A stretch of DNA of 64,000 nt from Collimonas sp. OK607 (GTDB lineage Bacteria; Pseudomonadota; Gammaproteobacteria; Burkholderiales; Burkholderiaceae_D), in NCBI RefSeq assembly GCF_900111995.1, contig NZ_FOKF01000001.1, positions 186,001-250,000 on the forward strand, written 5' to 3'. Shown piece after piece: positions 35,191 to 43,621 of this stretch; position 1 is the stretch's first letter, and each line of letters starts with the position of its first letter. The translations under genes and the position numbers were made by a program. The notes beneath the pieces are model-generated. The model did not search any database, was not told where the DNA came from, and saw only the letters and a program-made list of their open reading frames with translations.

Positions 35191-35954
35191 CGTTGGAATT
35201 GAACAGGGCAGATTCCCCTGCTGTCCGCATGAACAAGAGTGTGCTGGTTACCGGCTCCAGCCGCGGGATCGGCAAGGCCATTGCATTGCGTCTGGCGCGC
35301 GACGGTTACGATATCGTCTTGCATTGCCATCAACAGCGAGAGGCTGCCGATGCCGTGGCGCAGAGCGTGCGTGAGCTGGGCGTACAAGCGCGGGTCTTGC
35401 AATTCGACATAGGCGATCGCCAGGCCAGCGCCGCTGCCTTGCTGGCAGATGTCGAGCAGCACGCTTGTTACTACGGCGTAGTGTGTAATGCCGGTGTCGC
35501 GCGCGACAACGCTTTCCCCGCCATGCCGGGAGAGGATTGGGATCTGGTGCTGAAGACCAACCTGGATGGTTTCTACAATGTCCTCAATCCACTGGTAATG
35601 CCAATGGTGCAGCGTCGCGCGCCTGGCCGCATCGTGACGCTGGCTTCGGTATCGGGATTGATAGGTAATCGTGGACAGGTCAACTACAGCGCCGCCAAGG
35701 CGGGGATAATCGGCGCCACCAAAGCGTTGGCGATCGAGCTGGCCAAGCGCAACATCACGGTCAATTGCGTCGCCCCCGGCTTGATAGAAACCGACATGAT
35801 CAACGAGGTACCGTTGGATGAGGCACTCAAACTGATCCCGGCGCGTCGGGTCGGCAAACCGGAGGAAGTTGCGGCGACAGTGGCATTCCTGATGCATGTC
35901 GACGCTGCATATATCACGCGCCAGGTGATTTCGGTCAATGGAGGCATGGCATGA
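35187..35954 (+). CDS. apeQ: 3-oxoacyl-ACP reductase (ApeQ-like, FabG family)
   Basis: This 255-residue short-chain dehydrogenase has the NADPH loop TGSSRGIGKAIAL, the NAG motif (VCNAGVARDN), catalytic Ser in LASVSGLIGNRGQ, and YSAAKAG with the catalytic Tyr-Lys pair. It reduces the 3-oxo group after each condensation. ATG 35187 overlaps the dehydratase stop; ATG 35229 would give the usual FabG N-terminus (MNKSVLVTGSS) without the 14-residue extension. Confidence 0.9.
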   Translation: MTLELNRADSPAVRMNKSVLVTGSSRGIGKAIALRLARDGYDIVLHCHQQREAADAVAQSVRELGVQARVLQFDIGDRQASAAALLADVEQHACYYGVVCNAGVARDNAFPAMPGEDWDLVLKTNLDGFYNVLNPLVMPMVQRRAPGRIVTLASVSGLIGNRGQVNYSAAKAGIIGATKALAIELAKRNITVNCVAPGLIETDMINEVPLDEALKLIPARRVGKPEEVAATVAFLMHVDAAYITRQVISVNGGMA

Positions 35955-37201
35955 GCGCGAGCAAGACCGCGGCAGAACGTCGGGTAGTGGTGACCGGCAT
36001 GGCCGGCATCAGCCCGATCGGTAACGACTGGAACAGCATTCGGGCGCATCTCGGCAGCTATCGCAACGCCATAGTACGGATGGAAGAATGGGCCGGTTAC
36101 GATGGCTTGAACACCCAGTTAGGCGCCCCCGCTGCGGAATTCAGTTTATCCGATCGCTATAACCGCAAGAGCATGCGCAGCATGGGGCGGGTGGCGTTGA
36201 TGGCGACGCGGGCGAGCGAACTGGCATTGATCGACGCCGGCCTGATTGACGATCCGGTGCTGCAAAGTGGCGCTTGCGGAATCGCCTACGGTTCATCTGC
36301 CGGTACGCCGCAGGCGATTGGCGATTTTGGCCGGATGATGGACGAACGCAGCACGCGCGGTATCAACGCCACCACCTATATCAAAATGATGGCGCATACG
36401 GCGCCCGTCAATATAGGCGTGTTTTTCGGTATTACCGGCCGGGTTATCACGACTTCCAGCGCCTGCACTTCCGGCAGCCAGGGTATCGGTTACGCCTACG
36501 AGACGATTCGCAGCGGCCGCCAGCAAATCATGGTCGCCGGCGGCGCCGAGGAATTATGCGCTACCGAAGCAGCGGTATTCGATACGTTGTTTGCCACCAG
36601 CGTGCGCAATGACACGCCAGCCATGACGCCGCGGCCATTTGACAGCCGCCGCGACGGTTTGGTGATTGGCGAGGGCGCCGGCAGCCTGATTTTGGAAGAT
36701 TTTGAACATGCGCGCGCCAGGGGCGCAAAGATGTATGCTGAAATCGTCGGTTTCGGCACTAATAGCGATGGCTGTCATGTCACCCATCCGAATGCGGAAA
36801 CCATGCAGGTCGCGATGACGCTGGCACTGGCCGATGCCGCATTGCCGATAGAGGCGATCGGTTATATCAATGCGCATGGCACCGGCACCGAACAGGGAGA
36901 TATTGCCGAATCCCATGCGACTGCTGCCGTATTCGGCCGGAATACGCCGATCAGCTCGCTGAAGAGTTATACCGGCCATACACTAGGCGCCTGCGGTGCT
37001 CTGGAAGCCTGGGTTGGTATCGAAATGATGCGATCCGACTGGTTTGCTCCGACTATCAACCTGACGCAAGTGGACCCGCAGTGTGCCGAGCTGGACTACA
37101 TAGTCGATGAGGGCCGCAATTTGCAATGCGAATATTTCATGTCGAATAATTTTGCGTTTGGCGGCATCAATACATCGTTGATTTTCAAGCGCCTGGATTA
37201 A
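35951..37201 (+). CDS. apeR: beta-ketoacyl-ACP synthase (ApeR-like, stand-alone)
   Basis: A second intact ketosynthase (416 residues) has Cys172 (TTSSACTSGSQGIGYAY), His309 (INAHGTGTEQGDIAES) and His343 (LKSYTGHTLGACGA). It is only moderately similar to the ApeO-like protein. In the Xenorhabdus pathway ApeR works as a homodimer, proposed for the first condensations on the aromatic starter. It overlaps the reductase gene by 4 bp and is followed 8 bp later by the phosphopantetheinyl transferase gene. Confidence 0.9.
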   Translation: MSASKTAAERRVVVTGMAGISPIGNDWNSIRAHLGSYRNAIVRMEEWAGYDGLNTQLGAPAAEFSLSDRYNRKSMRSMGRVALMATRASELALIDAGLIDDPVLQSGACGIAYGSSAGTPQAIGDFGRMMDERSTRGINATTYIKMMAHTAPVNIGVFFGITGRVITTSSACTSGSQGIGYAYETIRSGRQQIMVAGGAEELCATEAAVFDTLFATSVRNDTPAMTPRPFDSRRDGLVIGEGAGSLILEDFEHARARGAKMYAEIVGFGTNSDGCHVTHPNAETMQVAMTLALADAALPIEAIGYINAHGTGTEQGDIAESHATAAVFGRNTPISSLKSYTGHTLGACGALEAWVGIEMMRSDWFAPTINLTQVDPQCAELDYIVDEGRNLQCEYFMSNNFAFGGINTSLIFKRLD

Positions 37202-37209
37202 CACTCCCC

Positions 37210-37923
37210 ATGCCATCCGCGGTCATCCTGCTGCACAACGCCAATCAGTTGAAGGACGATGACCGCAACCGCTTCCTTGCCTGTTTAAGTGCCGGGGAAC
37301 TGTTGCGTTACCAGCGGTTCCTGCGGCCGTTGCGCCAGAGTGAATTTTTGCTGGGACGGATATTGCTGCGTTTTGCGGTCGCCCGCCTTGCCGGCATCGC
37401 ACCTGACGCCGTGTGCGTCACCGAGCGTAAGAACCGTGCGCCATTGGTGCAACTGCCTGCCGCCAACGCCACCAACACCACGCCCGCTCACTTCAGTTTG
37501 TCGCACAGCCGCGGCTGGGTAGCTTGTGCCGTCAGCGGAGATACCGCGCTGGGTCTCGATATAGAGACACTGGATGCTGAACGCGACGTCGAAGCTATCG
37601 GCCGTGCCGCTTTTTCCGAGGCCGAAAGCAACTGGTTGTCCAGCCGTCCTGCGGGCGATAAAGTGGCGGACTTTTATACCATGTGGAGCAGCAAAGAGGC
37701 GCTGTTCAAACTGATGTCGGCTCAGGAGCGTGCCACCCCTTCACTTGAGCAAGTAGCCGTCGGAGTACGTTTACGATCGGGGCCGGATTGGCATGCCCGC
37801 ACCTGGTCGACGCAAGGTTTGGCAATGACGTTATGCAGTCGCGATCGCTTGCAATCGGTTGCTCGGATTTGCCTGCATGGCGATACGCCGTCGGCTTGGT
37901 CGCAGCAATTGGGTAGCCACTGA
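37210..37923 (+). CDS. Sfp-type 4'-phosphopantetheinyl transferase
   Basis: This 237-residue enzyme carries the magnesium/CoA-binding motifs LGLDIETLD and FYTMWSSKEALFKL (W-x-x-K-E-A) of the Sfp family. It would transfer the phosphopantetheine arm from CoA to the serines of the two ACPs encoded in the same operon. Having a private transferase makes the cluster self-sufficient and transferable. It is the last gene of the 19-gene run; a gap of 311 bp follows. Confidence 0.9.
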   Translation: MPSAVILLHNANQLKDDDRNRFLACLSAGELLRYQRFLRPLRQSEFLLGRILLRFAVARLAGIAPDAVCVTERKNRAPLVQLPAANATNTTPAHFSLSHSRGWVACAVSGDTALGLDIETLDAERDVEAIGRAAFSEAESNWLSSRPAGDKVADFYTMWSSKEALFKLMSAQERATPSLEQVAVGVRLRSGPDWHARTWSTQGLAMTLCSRDRLQSVARICLHGDTPSAWSQQLGSH

Positions 37924-38234
37924 GCCACCGCTGAGCAACTACCGATTTCCCCTGACGTTCTTCCTTAGATTTGTAGCTCGTACACCCCATCGACGGCATT
38001 TAACGGGGCATGAATAATCATGCCTAAAAACAACACTTTTCCAGATATTGCAAAAAACACATCCATTCGATAGACGAAATTTTGTAAGAGTGTTAAATTT
38101 TGCGCCCTGACAACTTTTCGAGTCGAAATGTCAACTCGGAGGCGGTCAGTTAACGCAGAAAATCACGGCTGGTTCTTCAGCTATTTTTAATCTTATTGTC
38201 GATTCCCCCCATGGGGAGATGTGGAGATGAGCCA
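37924..38234 (+). other. intergenic region before the csgG-like trio
   Basis: No gene was found in these 311 bp. It is A/T-rich around 38030-38110, as expected for a promoter. A short symmetric site (TTCGA-G-TCGAA) lies inside TGACAACTTTTCGAGTCGAA near 38108. I could not pick one convincing promoter, nor a strong terminator for the preceding operon. Confidence 0.4.
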
Positions 38235-38912
38235 TTGAAACAAATTAGATTGATTCCGATTCTGGCGGCCGGCGCGCTGCTGTCCGCGCTGGGTGGATGC
38301 GCCACCGAGACCTCCAACGCAGTGCAGGTGCAGAAGGTCGAGACTGCCAACAAGCCATACAATGGGGCGCGCACCCTGATCGCGGTTGGTAAATTCGATA
38401 ACCGCTCCAGCTATATGCGCGGCATCTTTTCCGACGGCGTTGACCGCCTGGGTGGACAAGCCAAGACCATTCTGATTACGCATCTCCAGCAAACCAATCG
38501 CTTCAATGTCCTTGATCGGGACAATATGGAAGAGATCAAGCAAGAGGCTGCGCTGAAGAAGCAGGCCCAGGCTTTGAAGGGTGCTGATTTCGTCGTCACC
38601 GGCGATGTCACGGAGTTCGGCCGCAAAGAAGTCGGCGATCAGCAGCTGTTCGGTATCCTCGGCCGCGGCAAGACACAGACCGCTTATGCCAAAGTGAACC
38701 TGAACATTGTTAACATCAAGACTTCCGAAGTGGTGTATTCCACCCAGGGTGCGGGTGAATACAATCTGGCCGCGCGCGAGATCATCGGTTTTGGCGGCAC
38801 CGCCAGCTACGACTCCACGCTGAACGGCAAAGTGCTTGACCTGGCGATGCGTGAAGCGATCAATAATCTGACCGCCGCTATCGATTCCGGCGCCTGGCAA
38901 CCTGCTAAATAA
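38235..38912 (+). CDS. CsgG-family lipoprotein
   Basis: This 225-residue lipoprotein has a signal peptide with lipobox LGGC (LAAGALLSALGGCATE). The CsgG fold is recognisable in IAVGKFDNRSSYMRGIFSDGVD, LLITHLQQTNRFNVLDRDN and VTGDVTEFGRKE. CsgG forms the outer-membrane curli secretion pore, but homologues outside curli operons are common. TTG 38235 follows GGAGATGAG and gives a proper signal peptide; the longer frame from 38196 does not. It heads a three-lipoprotein operon like neisserial NMB1164-1163-1162. No curli subunit gene is nearby. Confidence 0.88.
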   Translation: MKQIRLIPILAAGALLSALGGCATETSNAVQVQKVETANKPYNGARTLIAVGKFDNRSSYMRGIFSDGVDRLGGQAKTILITHLQQTNRFNVLDRDNMEEIKQEAALKKQAQALKGADFVVTGDVTEFGRKEVGDQQLFGILGRGKTQTAYAKVNLNIVNIKTSEVVYSTQGAGEYNLAAREIIGFGGTASYDSTLNGKVLDLAMREAINNLTAAIDSGAWQPAK

Positions 38913-38938
38913 TAACAACCCGGAATTCGCTAAATATC

Positions 38939-39298
38939 ATGAAGAACAAATTTGCAAAACGGCATGCGTTGCCATTTGCCTTGACGGCCTGCGCCTTGCT
39001 TGCAGGCTGCAACACACCACCCAAACCGCTTTATCAGTGGGAGAGTTATCAGCCGCAGGTCTATGAATACTTCAAGGGACAGTCTTCGGTAGAGCAGGTG
39101 ACAATCCTGGAGCGCGATCTGCAGAAAATCCGTGCGACCGGCAGCAAGCCGCCACCGGGGTATCACGCTCAACTGGGAATGTTATATGCCAGCCTGGGAA
39201 AAGACGAGCAAGTGGTGCAGGAGTTCCAGACAGAGAAAGAACTGTTTCCGGAATCGTCGACTTACATGGATTTCCTGATGAGAAAATTCAAAAAATAA
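38939..39298 (+). CDS. DUF4810 domain lipoprotein
   Basis: This 119-residue lipoprotein has lipobox LAGC (LTACALLAGCNTPPK) and the DUF4810 pattern PLYQWESYQPQVYEYFKG, with a C-terminal helical part (PGYHAQLGMLYASLGKDEQVVQEFQTEKELFPES) that looks TPR-like. It is the middle gene of the trio, like neisserial NMB1163. Function unknown; probably a periplasmic or outer-membrane partner of the CsgG-like protein. It is 26 bp after the first gene and 10 bp before the third. Confidence 0.88.
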   Translation: MKNKFAKRHALPFALTACALLAGCNTPPKPLYQWESYQPQVYEYFKGQSSVEQVTILERDLQKIRATGSKPPPGYHAQLGMLYASLGKDEQVVQEFQTEKELFPESSTYMDFLMRKFKK

Positions 39299-39308
39299 GA
39301 GGATGGAC

Positions 39309-39968
39309 ATGTTAGAAAAGATTCTGAAATCATTTGTTTGTTTGTCCGTGGTGATTCTGGCGGCGGGTTGTGCTGCGCCGGTCAAGCAACTTGACTATAC
39401 GGCGTACAAGCAAAGCCGTCCTAAAACCATCTTGATATTGCCGCCGCTGAATGAGTCGCCAGATGTCAAGGCGACCTACAGCATGCTGTCGCAAATGAGT
39501 TACCCGTTGGCCGAGGCTGGTTATTATGTGTTGCCTGTGGCGCTGGTCGATGAAACGCTCAAGCAAAACGGCATGACTACAGCGGCAGACAGTCACGGTA
39601 TCGCGCCGGCTAAATTGCAGGAAATCTTCGGCGCCGATGCTGCGCTGTACGTCACTGTCAGCAAGTACGGTTCGGTTTATACGGTGATTAACAGCGCCGT
39701 GGTGGTAACCGCCAATGCCAAACTGATGGACTTGAAAAGCGGAGCCCTGTTGTGGTCCGGTACCGCCAGTGCATCCAGCGCCGAAGGAAGTAATAGTGGC
39801 GGCGGCCTGATCGGGGCGCTGGTTACGGCGGCCGTCAATCAGATCGTCAACAACGTTACTGACAAGGGGTTCACCATTGCAGGTTTGACCAGTCAGCGAT
39901 TATTGTCGACTCAACAGCCGAACGGCATCCTGTATGGTCCGTATTCGTCGAAATACGGTACCGATTGA
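39309..39968 (+). CDS. DUF799 / GNA1162-family lipoprotein
   Basis: This 219-residue lipoprotein has lipobox AAGC (VVILAAGCAAPVKQ) and the family segment RPKTILILPPLNESPDVKA. It resembles meningococcal GNA1162, an outer-membrane lipoprotein studied as a vaccine antigen and proposed to be part of a trans-envelope transport system. ATG 39309 has GAGG six bases upstream; ATG 39303 abuts the GAGG and is less likely. A hairpin follows before the convergent phasin gene. Confidence 0.88.
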   Translation: MLEKILKSFVCLSVVILAAGCAAPVKQLDYTAYKQSRPKTILILPPLNESPDVKATYSMLSQMSYPLAEAGYYVLPVALVDETLKQNGMTTAADSHGIAPAKLQEIFGADAALYVTVSKYGSVYTVINSAVVVTANAKLMDLKSGALLWSGTASASSAEGSNSGGGLIGALVTAAVNQIVNNVTDKGFTIAGLTSQRLLSTQQPNGILYGPYSSKYGTD

Positions 39969-39996
39969 TCTAAAAAGCTGCGTCGAAATAGCAAGA

Positions 39997-40027
39997 AGCA
40001 GGGTGGGCACGATGTATCCACCCTGCT
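39997..40027. terminator. hairpin between convergent genes
   Basis: AGCAGGGTGG (39997-40006) and CCACCCTGCT (40018-40027) form a perfect 10-bp stem with an 11-nt loop. It separates the DUF799 gene from the convergent phasin gene and could terminate both, although there is no long T-run. The AGGGTGGGCAC core matches the arms of the repeat at 16626. Confidence 0.65.
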
Positions 40028-40041
40028 AATCCCGCCATCTC

Positions 40042-40545
40042 TCAGAGTTTCTTCAAACGTTTTGCGTTGGCTGTCGCCCGTGCGTGGATCGGATGCAATC
40101 CGGTTTGGGCGATATTCGCCAGCGAAGTGTTGAACTGCGAGACCGCCTCGGCGGAGTTGCGGATGGTGTCATGCGCCAGTTTGCTCTGCCGGTGCCCGGA
40201 TTGATGCAGCGTGCTGCTGCTGGCCACCGACATCAGGTTGGCGGCGCCGTCCAGCATGTGTTGTATCGCCAGGCTGGCAACTTCCTGATGCAAGCTCATT
40301 ATCCGAATTGCCATGGCGTGGGCCGACTCCGCGGCCACTTCCATTTTTTCCTGACTCATCAAATTGAATTCATTGCGGTCGCGCTGGTTTGGCGTCGGTC
40401 CGGCTAGCGCCATCCGGGCGGTGCGGTGGCCGATCACCTGCGCAGAGGCGCTCATCATTTCCCCCGCTTTAAACAGCAAGTCGGTCCAGGCGTTCAGCGG
40501 GGCGGCGCTAATGGGGAGAGTGTTGCGGACTCGGTACGATGTCAT
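40042..40545 (-). CDS. phasin-like PHA granule-associated protein
   Basis: This 167-residue protein is mostly helical and amphipathic (NEFNLMSQEKMEVAAESAHAMAIRIMSLHQEVASLAIQHM is the core), with no enzyme motif. It resembles granule-associated phasins, small proteins that coat polyhydroxyalkanoate inclusions, common in this bacterial group. The ATG at 40545 has AAGGAG upstream; the frame is open further but without support. It is monocistronic and convergent with the lipoprotein trio. Confidence is moderate because phasins are poorly conserved. Confidence 0.65.
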   Translation of the reverse strand: MTSYRVRNTLPISAAPLNAWTDLLFKAGEMMSASAQVIGHRTARMALAGPTPNQRDRNEFNLMSQEKMEVAAESAHAMAIRIMSLHQEVASLAIQHMLDGAANLMSVASSSTLHQSGHRQSKLAHDTIRNSAEAVSQFNTSLANIAQTGLHPIHARATANAKRLKKL

Positions 40546-40892
40546 GGAGGCTCCTTGATCGTTTAAACAGGTAGGGTGCTTGAACAGCGGTCTTGCCGCC
40601 GGACGTTGTTCCTGTCTGATGTAGGCCGGCGGCGGTTTAGCTTTAACGCATACAGCGTTAACCCGTGTGCCGGTTGGAGACACTTGTTAATGTAATCTTG
40701 ATAGCGCTAACAATACCTGTTTTAACGCGTATATTGTGGATTTTGTGCGGCGCTGCAACATAATTTTACAAACGCATGATTTGCATGCTTAAAAGGCAAC
40801 CAAACCGCACTCTTGTGGGTCTATAGAGTGCAGCTGGATAATTTTCAAAAATCTTCATAAATCAGTAACATTGCTTCGGGTAAAATCAAAAT

Positions 40893-41630
40893 ATGAAAAT
40901 ATTGATCAGCAACGACGATGGTTACTTGGCGCCGGGCATTATCGCTCTTGCGAATGTACTGACACCGATTGCCGAAATCGTGGTGGTAGCCCCGGATAGC
41001 AATCGTTCCGGCTCTTCCAACTCGCTGACGCTGGATCGGCCTTTATCTGTGAAGCGCGCTGACAACGGGTTTTATTTTGTGAATGGGACGCCATCTGATT
41101 GCGTGCACATAGCCTTGACCGGTTTGCTCAATTTTCGTCCGGACCTGATTGTTTCAGGTATCAATCAAGGCCAGAACATGGGCGATGACACGCTTTATTC
41201 CGGCACCGTGGCGGCGGCCACCGAGGGTTTCCTGTTTGGCATTCCCGCTATCGCTTTTTCGCAACTGCACAAAGGCTGGGATGAGTTGGAGGCGGCGGCC
41301 ACGGTGGCGCGTGAAATCGTCGAGCGCCGCTTTGACAATCTGCCGCACCCCTATTTGCTGAATGTGAATATTCCCAACCTGCCTTACGATCAACTGAAAA
41401 CCGCAGTCGCGACCCGACTGGGAAAGCGGCATGAATCTGAAGCTGTCATCAAGGACAAGGATCCGCATGGCCGCGACATTTACTGGATCGGGCCGGCAGG
41501 CGCTGCGCGTGATGCCGGCGAGGGCACCGATTTCCATGCGACAGCCAATGGCCACGTTTCGATCACGCCATTGCAGATCGATTTGACGCATTCGGCACAA
41601 TTGGCGGCACTGAGGAAAGACTTGTCATGA
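40893..41630 (+). CDS. surE: 5'/3'-nucleotidase SurE
   Basis: SurE (245 residues) dephosphorylates nucleoside monophosphates and is linked to stationary-phase survival. The metal site is in [19 protein letters not shown], with further conserved segments [26 protein letters not shown] and [22 protein letters not shown]. It heads a surE-pcm-nlpD-rpoS block, the same order as in E. coli. A 347-bp gap from the phasin start to 40892 holds no gene and should contain its promoter. The next gene starts in an ATGA overlap. Confidence 0.97.
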   Translation: MKILISNDDGYLAPGIIALANVLTPIAEIVVVAPDSNRSGSSNSLTLDRPLSVKRADNGFYFVNGTPSDCVHIALTGLLNFRPDLIVSGINQGQNMGDDTLYSGTVAAATEGFLFGIPAIAFSQLHKGWDELEAAATVAREIVERRFDNLPHPYLLNVNIPNLPYDQLKTAVATRLGKRHESEAVIKDKDPHGRDIYWIGPAGAARDAGEGTDFHATANGHVSITPLQIDLTHSAQLAALRKDLS

Positions 41631-42511
41631 CCGACAAGACCAAGCGTTTCCCGCTGACGCTGTCGTCGGTAGTCGACCAGAAATCCAAAACCGATCACAG
41701 CAAGCGTAGTGTCGCCACCCCGCAGACCGCAACCAAAAATGCGGCCTGGGAGAGTTCACGGCCAGTATCTGCGCCTCGGACCGCGTCAGGCGCTGCGCCA
41801 ACTCCATCGGCAAACAGGTCGATGGCGCGTCCGGCGCAAACGGCAAGTCATGTCGAGCGCTCCGATTCCATGGTGTCCGATGGCGTGCGCAAGGCCATGG
41901 TGGATCGGGTTGCCAGGCAGGGCGTCAGCGACGCCAGGGTGCTGGCAGCCATGGAGGCGGTGCCACGCCATATGTTCATGGAGCCGGGCTTGTCCAGCCA
42001 GGCATACATAGATGCCTCGTTGCCGATCGGCCATCATCAGACTATTTCGCAGCCGTATATCGTGGCGCGCATGATAGAGATCATGCGCGACAACCAGCAA
42101 GGCGGCGTCTTGAATCGCGTGCTGGAAATCGGCACCGGTTGCGGCTACCAGGCGGCGGTGCTGTCGCTGGTTGCGAAGGAAGTGTATTCGATAGAACGGA
42201 TCAAGCCCTTGCACGAACTGGCGAGAAGCAATTTGCGTCCGCTGCGGATCGCCAATATCCGCTTGCATTATGGAGATGGTATGCTTGGCCTGCCCCAAGT
42301 TGCCCCTTTCGACGGTATCATACTGGCTGCAGCCGGCCTCGAAGTACCGCAAGCTTTACTGGACCAATTGACGATCGGCGGCCGTTTGGTGGCGCCGGTC
42401 GGTTCCCGTCATCAAGTACTGCAGCTCATCCAGCGAACAAGTAAATTTGATTGGACCAGTACCACACTGGAAGACTGTCATTTTGTGCCTTTGCGTGCCG
42501 GGACGGTTTGA
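41627..42511 (+). CDS. pcm: protein-L-isoaspartate O-methyltransferase
   Basis: Pcm (294 residues) methylates isoaspartyl residues in aged proteins to start their repair. The catalytic domain begins near residue 80 ([34 protein letters not shown]). The SAM loop is [18 protein letters not shown], followed by [24 protein letters not shown]. The first 80 residues are a Ser/Thr/Ala/Lys-rich, probably disordered extension absent from the E. coli enzyme. ATG 41627 overlaps the surE stop (ATGA), which supports the long form; ATG 41870 near MVSDGVRK would give the short one. Confidence 0.94.
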   Translation: MTDKTKRFPLTLSSVVDQKSKTDHSKRSVATPQTATKNAAWESSRPVSAPRTASGAAPTPSANRSMARPAQTASHVERSDSMVSDGVRKAMVDRVARQGVSDARVLAAMEAVPRHMFMEPGLSSQAYIDASLPIGHHQTISQPYIVARMIEIMRDNQQGGVLNRVLEIGTGCGYQAAVLSLVAKEVYSIERIKPLHELARSNLRPLRIANIRLHYGDGMLGLPQVAPFDGIILAAAGLEVPQALLDQLTIGGRLVAPVGSRHQVLQLIQRTSKFDWTSTTLEDCHFVPLRAGTV

Positions 42512-42539
42512 GTGATGCTGGTGTGGTTTGAAGAATAAA

Positions 42540-42599
42540 TTGACGAAAAAATTGACGTATATGCCGACGTATATGCCGACGAATATATCAACGAATAAT
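42540..42599. repeat. five 12-nt imperfect tandem repeats before nlpD
   Basis: Units of 12 nt (TTGACGAAAAAA, TTGACGTATATG, CCGACGTATATG, CCGACGAATATA, TCAACGAATAAT) run head to tail from 42540 to 42599, sharing nnRACGwAtAwr. They end 32 bp before the nlpD start, where its promoter or leader would be. They lie outside any real gene. Confidence 0.8.
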
Positions 42600-42631
42600 C
42601 AGCGACTTTGTCGCACATACAAATAAATGTA

Positions 42632-43621
42632 ATGAGAATGAAGAAAACTCGCTTTATAGCTTTGGGATTAATGGTAGGTACGCTTGCCGCATGCACCACT
42701 CCGCGTACTCCCGCTCCGGTTGTGGAACGGCGCCCAAGTGGCAATGTAGCTGGCACGGCGGCACCCGATACCTCACGCGCGGCGGAAGGGCGCGGTTCTT
42801 ATACAGTCAAACCGGGCGATACCTTGTATCGGATTGCACTTGAATTCGGTCAAAGCTATCGTGATATCGTGGCCTGGAACAAGCTGGAAAACGCCAATGA
42901 CATCAAAGTCGGCCAGGTTTTGCGGGTCCAGCCCCCGGATGGCAGCTCAGGGTCCACCGGTGGCGCGCAGATTGGCAATGTGGCGTCCGGCTCAGGGGTT
43001 GAGGTAAGGTCGCTGTCGGCGGCGTCGTCCACTGCTGCGGCAGGTAATTCCGGCAATGCCGGCAACAAGAGCGGGCCGCGTGGCGACAAGCGTCCGTATT
43101 CCGATAGCGCGCTGGCGGAGTTGCAAAAGCCGGATGCGGCATCCTCCAGCGAGGCGCCGAAGGCGGCGCCGGCAGCCGCGGCGTCTGCTGCTACTGCTGC
43201 GGCCAATACCGCAGCCAATACCGCAGCCTCGGCGGCGCCGTCGTCCGGCGATGAGGATCGTGTGGACTGGATGTGGCCGGCAGAAGGCAAGCAGGTCGGC
43301 TCTTTCGATCAAGGCAAGAAAGGCATCGATATTTCCGGCAAGGCCGGGCAGTCCGTGGTTGCGGCAGCCGGCGGCAAGGTGATGTATGCGGGTAGCGGTA
43401 TTCGCGGTTACGGTAATTTGGTTATCATCAAACATACCAGCAACTTGTTGTCCGCTTACGCGCATAATAAGACTATCTTGGTGAAAGAGGGGCAGACGGT
43501 GAGCAAAGGCCAGAAGATTGCCGAAATGGGGAATTCGGACAGCGATTCAGTCAAGCTGCACTTCGAAATTCGCCAGCAGGGCAAACCTGTCGATCCATCG
43601 AAATTCTTACCTAATCGATAA
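42632..43621 (+). CDS. nlpD: LysM/LytM lipoprotein NlpD (amidase activator)
   Basis: This 329-residue lipoprotein has lipobox LAAC (LGLMVGTLAACTTPR), a LysM domain at about 55-100 (SYTVKPGDTLYRIALEFGQ), an Ala/Ser-rich linker, and a C-terminal LytM domain (DISGKAGQSVVAAAGGKVMYAG...YAHNKTILVKEGQ...VKLHFEIRQQGKPVDP). The first zinc ligand of active LytM peptidases (H in HxGxD) is missing (KGIDISG), so the domain should be inactive. E. coli NlpD likewise activates amidase AmiC at the septum. ATG 42632 or 42638 start it. rpoS begins immediately after its stop, so the rpoS promoter probably lies inside this gene. Confidence 0.94.
   Translation: MRMKKTRFIALGLMVGTLAACTTPRTPAPVVERRPSGNVAGTAAPDTSRAAEGRGSYTVKPGDTLYRIALEFGQSYRDIVAWNKLENANDIKVGQVLRVQPPDGSSGSTGGAQIGNVASGSGVEVRSLSAASSTAAAGNSGNAGNKSGPRGDKRPYSDSALAELQKPDAASSSEAPKAAPAAAASAATAAANTAANTAASAAPSSGDEDRVDWMWPAEGKQVGSFDQGKKGIDISGKAGQSVVAAAGGKVMYAGSGIRGYGNLVIIKHTSNLLSAYAHNKTILVKEGQTVSKGQKIAEMGNSDSDSVKLHFEIRQQGKPVDPSKFLPNR

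Noticed and set aside
20218-37923. Aryl polyene operon considered as a recent island with att sites
   Set aside because: No tRNA, integrase, transposase or flanking direct repeats were found, and codon style is like the neighbours.
42478-42756. Minus-strand ORF with Tyr-Thr-Ser repeats over the 12-nt repeats
   Set aside because: The periodicity is simply the 12-nt DNA repeat read as codons; it overlaps nlpD and pcm ends and lacks support.
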